This document shows, in pieces, positions 6,902 to 10,557 of a stretch of 10,557 nucleotides of DNA; the first letter of the stretch is position 1; each line of letters starts with the position of its first letter. The notes beneath the pieces were generated by a model that searched no databases, was not told the DNA's origin, and saw only the letters and a program-made list of their open reading frames with translations. The stretch is from Roseovarius sp. (GTDB lineage Bacteria; Pseudomonadota; Alphaproteobacteria; Rhodobacterales; Rhodobacteraceae): contig JAASSQ010000097.1 in assembly GCA_021767845.1 (NCBI GenBank), positions 1 to 10,557 of the forward strand, read 5' to 3'. Position numbers and translations under genes: made by a program.

Positions 6902-8323
6902 TCAGGCGCGAATGGGCTGGTTCTGGCCGGAGGCGGCCTCGTCGGGTCTGGTGGCCGCTTCCATCCTGTGACGCGGCCACGAGACCTCGACCACCGCGCC
7001 CGAGCGGGCGCGGTGCCCCTCGGGCCCGTCGCGGCCCGCATTCGAGGCATTGGCAAAGCTGAGATCGGCGCCCGAGCGTTCCAGGAGCGTCTTGGCGATG
7101 AACAGGCCCAGCCCCATGCCCTCGTATTCGGGGCGGCGGGGATCGGCCGACGGGCTGCGGCGGCGCATGAAGGGTTCGCCGATCCGCGCCAGAACCGGCG
7201 CGGGAAAGCCGCGCCCGTCATCCATGATGCGCAGCGTGATCGCATCCTCGGACCAGTTGGTTTCGATCCAGACATTCTCGCGCGCGAAATCGACGGCGTT
7301 CTGGATCAGGTTGCGCAGCCCGTGGATGACCTCGGGGCGGCGGTGGATCGTCGGCTGGGTGTCGAGCGCCCCCGAGCCCGGGCCGGTTTCCAGGTGAATG
7401 GTCTTGCCGCGGTCCTGGTGGGGTTCGGCCGCTTCCTCGATCACCGCGGTCAGGGGTGCCTTTCGCAGGTGCAGGTCATCCTTGCCGGCCCGCCCCATCG
7501 AGCGCAGGATATCGCGGCACCGGTCGGCCTGTTCGCTGATGAGCAGCGCGTCGTCACGCAGATCGTCCTTGTCCGATAGTTCTTCGGCCAGTTCCGAGCT
7601 GGTCAGCTTGATCGTGGCCAGCGGCGTGCCCAGTTCGTGCGCGGCCGCCGCCACGACGCCGCCCAGATCGGTCAGCTTCTGTTCACGGGCCAGCGCCATT
7701 TGCGTGGCTTGCAGCGCGTCCGACATCGCGTCCATCTCGGCCACGATCCAGCGGGAATAGACCCCGAGGAAGATGATCGCGATCACGATGGCGGCCCAGT
7801 TTCCGAACAGGAAGATCTCGGGCATCCGCAGCACGAACCCCTCCCCGGTGCGCAACGGCAGGTGGTATTGCGTGAGTACCGACACGATCAGGATGGCGGT
7901 GAGCCCCAGGAACACGGTCGAGCGCGATGAGAGCGCCGAGGCCGACACGGTGACCGGCCCCACGATCAGGATCGAGAAGGGGTTGTTCAGCCCGCCCGTC
8001 AGATACAGCATCATCCCCAGTTGAAGCATGTCGAACAGCACGACAAGCAGGGTTTCGGTTTCCGACAGGCGTTTGCTTTCGGGATAGATGAAGGACGCCA
8101 CGAGGTTCGAGATCACCGCGACGCCGACGACAAGGTAGCACAGCCCGATTTCCAGGTTCAGGTCATAGACCCGCTGCGCCACGATCAGCGCCGAGATCTG
8201 CCCGGCGATCGCCCACCACCGCAACAGGATCAGCGTGCGCAGCCGGATCCAGTTGCCGCGCCGGCGCGATTTGAAGGCCGCGGGGGAAATATCGGACATC
8301 TGCGCGTTTCGGTCCCGTTGCAT
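6902..8323 (-). CDS. regB: RegB/PrrB redox-sensing histidine kinase
   Basis: Global redox sensor kinase, 473 residues, inner membrane. Under low oxygen or reduced conditions it autophosphorylates and passes phosphate to RegA. The first ~195 residues hold about six hydrophobic membrane segments, including the quinone-site heptapeptide GGLNNPF (110-116). The H-box AAAAHELGTPLATI places the phospho-acceptor at H229. The redox-active cysteine is C269 in ADRCRDILRSMGRAG, exactly 40 residues after the histidine, the same spacing as H225/C265 of R. capsulatus RegB. The ATPase domain shows LRNLIQNAVDFA (N342), DDGRGF (368-373) and GMGLGLF (402-408). The protein is complete, with all sensor residues intact. 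The ATG at 8323 is used; a second at 8299 would shorten it by 8 residues, and neither has a strong ribosome site. It is divergent from senC-regA, the usual arrangement. Confidence 0.96.
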   Translation of the reverse strand: MQRDRNAQMSDISPAAFKSRRRGNWIRLRTLILLRWWAIAGQISALIVAQRVYDLNLEIGLCYLVVGVAVISNLVASFIYPESKRLSETETLLVVLFDMLQLGMMLYLTGGLNNPFSILIVGPVTVSASALSSRSTVFLGLTAILIVSVLTQYHLPLRTGEGFVLRMPEIFLFGNWAAIVIAIIFLGVYSRWIVAEMDAMSDALQATQMALAREQKLTDLGGVVAAAAHELGTPLATIKLTSSELAEELSDKDDLRDDALLISEQADRCRDILRSMGRAGKDDLHLRKAPLTAVIEEAAEPHQDRGKTIHLETGPGSGALDTQPTIHRRPEVIHGLRNLIQNAVDFARENVWIETNWSEDAITLRIMDDGRGFPAPVLARIGEPFMRRRSPSADPRRPEYEGMGLGLFIAKTLLERSGADLSFANASNAGRDGPEGHRARSGAVVEVSWPRHRMEAATRPDEAASGQNQPIRA

Positions 8324-8389
8324 GTTCCGGTTCTGTTGTTAGATGTGCCATAGGAACGGATTTTTGCCCAGAAGAATGAGGATCCTCGG
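8324..8389. promoter_or_regulatory. Compact divergent regB / senC intergenic region
   Basis: All upstream control for regB (leftward) and senC-regA (rightward) must fit in these 66 bases or lie inside the genes. On the plus strand TTGTTA (8336-8341), 17 bases, GATTTT (8359-8364) is a weak promoter candidate for senC. On the minus strand I find no convincing pair. GAGGATCCTC (8378-8387) is a perfect palindrome containing the senC Shine-Dalgarno (GAGGA, 7 bases before the ATG). Short arms GTTCC (8324) and GGAAC (8353) form an inverted repeat. RegA sites are degenerate and GC-rich, and I could not place one with confidence. Confidence 0.45.
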
Positions 8390-9022
8390 ATGACACGGGT
8401 GATTGCGCTGGCCGCGTCGGCGGTTGTGGTGGCGGCCTTGGCCGCTTTCTATTTCATGTCCGGCGGCTCCGGCAGCGGCGATCGCTTCGCCCAGTGCCGT
8501 CAGGGGCAGGTCGCGGGCGGGTCATCGCAGATCGGCGGGCCCTTCACGCTGGTCAACGAAAAGGGCGAGACGGTGACGGACCAGGACGTGGTGGACAAGC
8601 CGTCGCTGATCTATTTCGGCTACACCTATTGTCCCGATGTCTGCCCCCTGGACGTGTCGCGCAACGCCGCGGCCGTCGAGATCCTGGAAGAGCGCGGCAA
8701 GATGGTGAAACCGGTGTTCATCTCGGTCGATCCCGAGCGTGACACGCCCGAAACGCTGGCCGATTTCACCGCCAACATGCATCCGCGCATGGTGGGCCTG
8801 ACCGGATCGCCCGAGCAGGTGAAGGCGGCAAGCAAGGCCTATCGCACCTTCTACCAGAAACAGGAGCCCGCCGAGGGGGACGAGGACTACTACCTCGTCG
8901 ATCATTCCACCTTCACCTACCTGACGCTGCCCGAGGTCGGTTTCGTCGAGTTCTTCCGCCGCGAAGTGGGCCCCGAACAGATGGCCGACCGCGTGGAATG
9001 TTTTCTGGAGGCGGCGGAATAG
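8390..9022 (+). CDS. senC: SenC/PrrC, SCO1-family copper chaperone for cytochrome oxidase
   Basis: Membrane-anchored periplasmic thioredoxin-fold protein of 210 residues that supplies copper to, or reduces, the CuA/CuB sites of cytochrome c oxidase. In Rhodobacter it is linked to RegB because oxidase activity sets the redox signal. A hydrophobic anchor spans about 5-23. The SCO metal site is complete: CPDVC gives C81 and C85, and H172 lies in LVDHSTF. FISVDPERDTPE (110-121) is another family signature. An extra cysteine, C36, lies just after the anchor. The ATG at 8390 has GAGGA 7 bases upstream. regA follows after 78 bases; the two may be cotranscribed, but that gap also contains a promoter-like sequence for regA. 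No truncation is seen. Confidence 0.94.
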   Translation: MTRVIALAASAVVVAALAAFYFMSGGSGSGDRFAQCRQGQVAGGSSQIGGPFTLVNEKGETVTDQDVVDKPSLIYFGYTYCPDVCPLDVSRNAAAVEILEERGKMVKPVFISVDPERDTPETLADFTANMHPRMVGLTGSPEQVKAASKAYRTFYQKQEPAEGDEDYYLVDHSTFTYLTLPEVGFVEFFRREVGPEQMADRVECFLEAAE

Positions 9023-9033
9023 CTTGCGATGGT

Positions 9034-9062
9034 TTGACGCACTTACCCGGCAGGGCTAGAAC
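9034..9062 (+). promoter_or_regulatory. Candidate sigma-70-type promoter for regA
   Basis: TTGACG (9034-9039), an exact 17-base spacer, then TAGAAC (9057-9062): five of six -35 and four of six -10 consensus bases. Transcription would start near 9068-9070, about 32 bases before the regA ATG. This would let regA be made independently of senC. Confidence 0.5.
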
Positions 9063-9064
9063 AA

Positions 9065-9074
9065 GTGTATACAC
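9065..9074. repeat. Perfect palindrome at the predicted regA transcription start
   Basis: GTGTATACAC is a perfect 10-base palindrome beginning two bases after the -10 candidate and spanning the predicted +1. Its core TGTATACA resembles operators of GntR-type and other dimeric regulators. The position would suit a repressor or autoregulation site. The palindrome is certain; the role is inferred. Confidence 0.4.
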
Positions 9075-9100
9075 AGGTGCGCGAACGGAGGAGCAGCGCA

Positions 9101-9652
9101 ATGGGCAGTGACATGCGCGACTTGGGATCTGACAGGACCTTGCTTCTCGTCGATGATGACGAACCGTTCCTGCGCCGCCTGGCCAAGGCGATGGAAAAAC
9201 GCGGATTCGAGGTGGAAACCGCCGAGTCTGTCGCCGCGGGCAAGGCCATCGCCACGGCCCGCCCGCCCGCCTATGCGGTCTGCGACCTGCGGCTTGAGGA
9301 TGGCAACGGTCTCGATGTGGTCGAGGTCATCCGCGAGAAACGCCCCGACAGCCGGGTGGTGGTGCTGACCGGCTATGGCGCGATCGCCACGGCGGTCGCG
9401 GCGGTCAAGATCGGGGCGACGGATTACCTGTCGAAACCGGCCGATGCGACCGACATCACGAACGCCCTTCTGGCCGGCGACGATGAATTGCCCCCGCCCC
9501 CGGAAAACCCGATGAGCGCCGATCGCGTGCGTTGGGAACATATCCAGAGGGTCTATGAGCTGTGCGACCGCAACGTGTCGGAAACAGCGCGGCGGCTGAA
9601 CATGCATCGCCGCACCTTGCAGCGAATCCTCGCCAAACGCTCGCCGCGCTGA
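9101..9652 (+). CDS. regA: RegA/PrrA global redox response regulator
   Basis: DNA-binding response regulator, phosphorylated by RegB, that controls respiration, photosynthesis, carbon and nitrogen fixation genes in Rhodobacterales. The 183-residue product matches the family length (R. capsulatus RegA, 184). Receiver residues: acidic pocket D18, D19 and D20, phospho-acceptor D62 in CDLRLEDGNG, T90 in VVLTGYGAI, and K112 in DYLSKPAD. A proline hinge (LPPPPENP, 130-137) leads to the Fis-like helix-turn-helix (about 155-178, NVSETARRLNMHRRTLQRI), which is essentially invariant in this family. The ATG at 9101 has GGAGGAG 7 bases upstream; an in-frame GTG at 9065 would add 12 unconserved residues and sits in the palindrome at the predicted transcript start. 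It converges with the HD-hydrolase gene, leaving 12 bases between the stops. No hvrA/spb-like gene follows. Confidence 0.97.
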   Translation: MGSDMRDLGSDRTLLLVDDDEPFLRRLAKAMEKRGFEVETAESVAAGKAIATARPPAYAVCDLRLEDGNGLDVVEVIREKRPDSRVVVLTGYGAIATAVAAVKIGATDYLSKPADATDITNALLAGDDELPPPPENPMSADRVRWEHIQRVYELCDRNVSETARRLNMHRRTLQRILAKRSPR

Positions 9653-9667
9653 GGCGGTAGCGCCTTA
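9650..9667. terminator. Hairpin between convergent regA and HD-hydrolase genes
   Basis: The 5' arm 9650-9656 (TGAGGCG) pairs with 9661-9667 (CGCCTTA) around a GTAG loop, giving seven pairs with one G-U in the plus-strand transcript and five contiguous core pairs in the minus. The arms contain the regA TGA and the complement of the other gene's TAA. It has no T-tract, so it is not a classical intrinsic terminator; it may instead stop read-through weakly or protect 3' ends. Confidence 0.35.
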
Positions 9668-10258
9668 TCCCATCTCGGACAGCAGCGCGTTGTGTCGCGC
9701 CGTGTAATCAGCGCGCGCCTCCATCGGCGGGCGCAGCAGGATGTCCAGCCCCTCGATCACCTGCGCGTCAGGCTTGCCGAAGAAGCGGTTGGCCTCTTCC
9801 TCGGTAAAACCCGCGATCTGCGTGGCCTCCATCCAGGCGCTGATCCTGTCGGCCTTCTTGATCCGATTCTTGACCTGCGCCGGGATCGCGGCCGGCAGGC
9901 CGAAGCGGATATGGATTGCGGCCGCCAGTCTTTGATCCAGCTCGTCATAGCCCGGCCCGACCGCCGCCTTGACCGGCGAGATCATGTCGCCGATCACGTA
10001 TTCCGGCGCGTCATGCAGCAGCGCGGCCAGTTTCCACTTGGCCGGGGCCGACGGAGTCAGGCGGGAATAGAGCCTTTCCACCAGCAGCGAATGCTCGGCC
10101 ACGGAATAGGCATAGTCACCCAGCGTCTGCCCGTTCCAGCGCGCGACAAAGGCCAGCCCATGCGCGATATCCTCGATCTCGATATCGACGGGGGTGGGAT
10201 CGAGCAGGTCCAGCCGGCGGCCGGACAGCATCTTTTGCCATGCACGGGGTGTCTTCAT
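9665..10258 (-). CDS. HD-domain phosphohydrolase (YfbR-like 5'-nucleotidase family)
   Basis: A 197-residue cytoplasmic metal-dependent phosphohydrolase of the HD superfamily. The H...HD...D ligand set is visible: H56 in YSVAEHSLLV, H82-D83 in ALLHDAPEYVIGDM (with E86 close by), and D137 in IKKADRISAWMEA. The layout and length resemble YfbR, which hydrolyses deoxynucleoside 5'-monophosphates, but the substrate here cannot be read from the sequence. The ATG at 10258 is preceded by GAGG with a 5-base spacer, and conserved sequence begins at about that point; the open frame upstream (to 10525) enters ahcY and is not coding. It is divergent from ahcY over 108 bases and convergent with regA. I know of no functional link to either neighbour. 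Confidence 0.85.
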   Translation of the reverse strand: MKTPRAWQKMLSGRRLDLLDPTPVDIEIEDIAHGLAFVARWNGQTLGDYAYSVAEHSLLVERLYSRLTPSAPAKWKLAALLHDAPEYVIGDMISPVKAAVGPGYDELDQRLAAAIHIRFGLPAAIPAQVKNRIKKADRISAWMEATQIAGFTEEEANRFFGKPDAQVIEGLDILLRPPMEARADYTARHNALLSEMG

Positions 10259-10301
10259 CCTGACCTCACCATCGGCGCAGACATGCTGCGGCGTTGACGC
10301 G

Positions 10302-10330
10302 TTGCCGATACCTTGCGCGGGTGCTATCTG
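10302..10330 (+). promoter_or_regulatory. Candidate ahcY promoter
   Basis: TTGCCG (10302-10307), a 17-base spacer, then TATCTG (10325-10330) preceded by TGC, an extended -10 feature. The predicted start near 10337 leaves a leader of about 30 bases containing the ahcY ribosome site AAGGA (10352-10356). The -10 match is only partial. Confidence 0.4.
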
Positions 10331-10340
10331 CACGGGCAAG
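10312..10340. repeat. Two-step dyad centred on the ahcY -10 element
   Basis: Outer arms CTTGC (10312-10316) and GCAAG (10336-10340) enclose inner arms GTGC (10321-10324) and GCAC (10330-10333) around TATCT. The centre coincides with the -10 candidate, so the dyad could be an operator. If transcription starts further upstream, it could be a leader hairpin. Confidence 0.4.
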
Positions 10341-10366
10341 AGTTGGATTGCAAGGACACCACGACG

Positions 10367-10557
10367 ATGGCGAAGGACTATATCATCAAGGATATCGCGC
10401 TTGCGGAATTTGGCCGCAAGGAGCTTGATATTGCGGAGACGGAGATGCCGGGTCTTATGGCTCTTCGTGAGGAGTATGGCGAGAGCCAGCCCTTGAAGGG
10501 GGCGCGGATCGCGGGCTCGCTTCACATGACGATCCAGACGGCGGTTCTGATCGAGAC
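10367..10557 (+). CDS. ahcY: S-adenosylhomocysteine hydrolase, N-terminal fragment (runs off the right edge)
   Basis: First 63 codons of AhcY, the cytoplasmic NAD-dependent enzyme that splits S-adenosylhomocysteine into adenosine and homocysteine, removing the product inhibitor of methyltransferases in the activated methyl cycle. The start MAKDYIIKDIALAEFGRKEL, then AETEMPGLMALREEYG and GARIAGSLHMTIQTAVLIE, is the highly conserved N-terminal substrate-domain signature (the HMT region). The ATG at 10367 follows AAGGA with a 10-base spacer. The NAD-binding domain is outside the window. Codon choice differs from the neighbours: leucine is mostly CTT and alanine almost only GCG. In Rhodobacter, ahcY is also found near the regA locus. 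Confidence 0.96.
   Translation, partial: MAKDYIIKDIALAEFGRKELDIAETEMPGLMALREEYGESQPLKGARIAGSLHMTIQTAVLIE

Noticed and set aside
9065..9100. Longer RegA from the GTG at 9065.
   Set aside because: The ATG at 9101 has an excellent Shine-Dalgarno and gives the known RegA length; the GTG falls in the palindrome at the predicted transcript start.
10294..10299. TTGACG as the -35 element for ahcY.
   Set aside because: No acceptable -10 hexamer occurs 16-18 bases downstream; TTGCCG at 10302 with TATCTG fits better.
10259..10366. SAH, SAM/SAH or SAM-II riboswitch upstream of ahcY.
   Set aside because: None of the conserved cores I know could be found, and the likely start site leaves only about 30 bases of leader.

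Overview
The window looks like a chromosomal segment of an alphaproteobacterium of the order Rhodobacterales (Rhodobacter/Roseobacter group). The sequence is GC-rich, the genes are densely packed, and it carries a RegB / SenC / RegA redox-control locus whose RegA C-terminus is nearly the textbook Rhodobacter sequence. It also has alphaproteobacterial-type AddAB genes and an AhcY start. I see no mobile element, tRNA, rRNA or CRISPR array.

Left two thirds (minus strand, reading right to left from about 8.3 kb to 1): regB, a membrane-anchored PAS-only protein that I call DivL-like, tsaE, amgK, murU, addB and the first 53 codons of addA. From tsaE onward every junction overlaps by 1 to 25 bases, so this is almost certainly one translationally coupled transcript. 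It combines tRNA t6A modification (TsaE), peptidoglycan sugar recycling (AmgK makes MurNAc-1-phosphate, MurU makes UDP-MurNAc) and double-strand-break repair (AddAB). The 73-base gap between regB and the DivL-like gene holds a perfect TTAA-N7-TTAA motif, the consensus site of the cell-cycle regulator CtrA. This is the most interesting signal in the window because DivL proteins act upstream of CtrA.

Right third: senC and regA run on the plus strand, divergent from regB across only 66 bases. regA has a strong Shine-Dalgarno and what looks like its own sigma-70-type promoter, with a perfect 10-base palindrome where transcription should begin. regA converges on an HD-domain phosphohydrolase gene. 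The two stop codons lie in the two arms of one small hairpin. The HD gene is divergent from ahcY (S-adenosylhomocysteine hydrolase), whose 5' end closes the window. A candidate ahcY promoter has its -10 element in the centre of a dyad.

Functional picture: RegB senses the redox state (quinone-site heptapeptide and redox cysteine both present) and phosphorylates RegA. SenC delivers copper to cytochrome oxidase, whose activity feeds the RegB signal. The DivL-like protein ties the adjacent operon to the CtrA network. The remaining genes are housekeeping.
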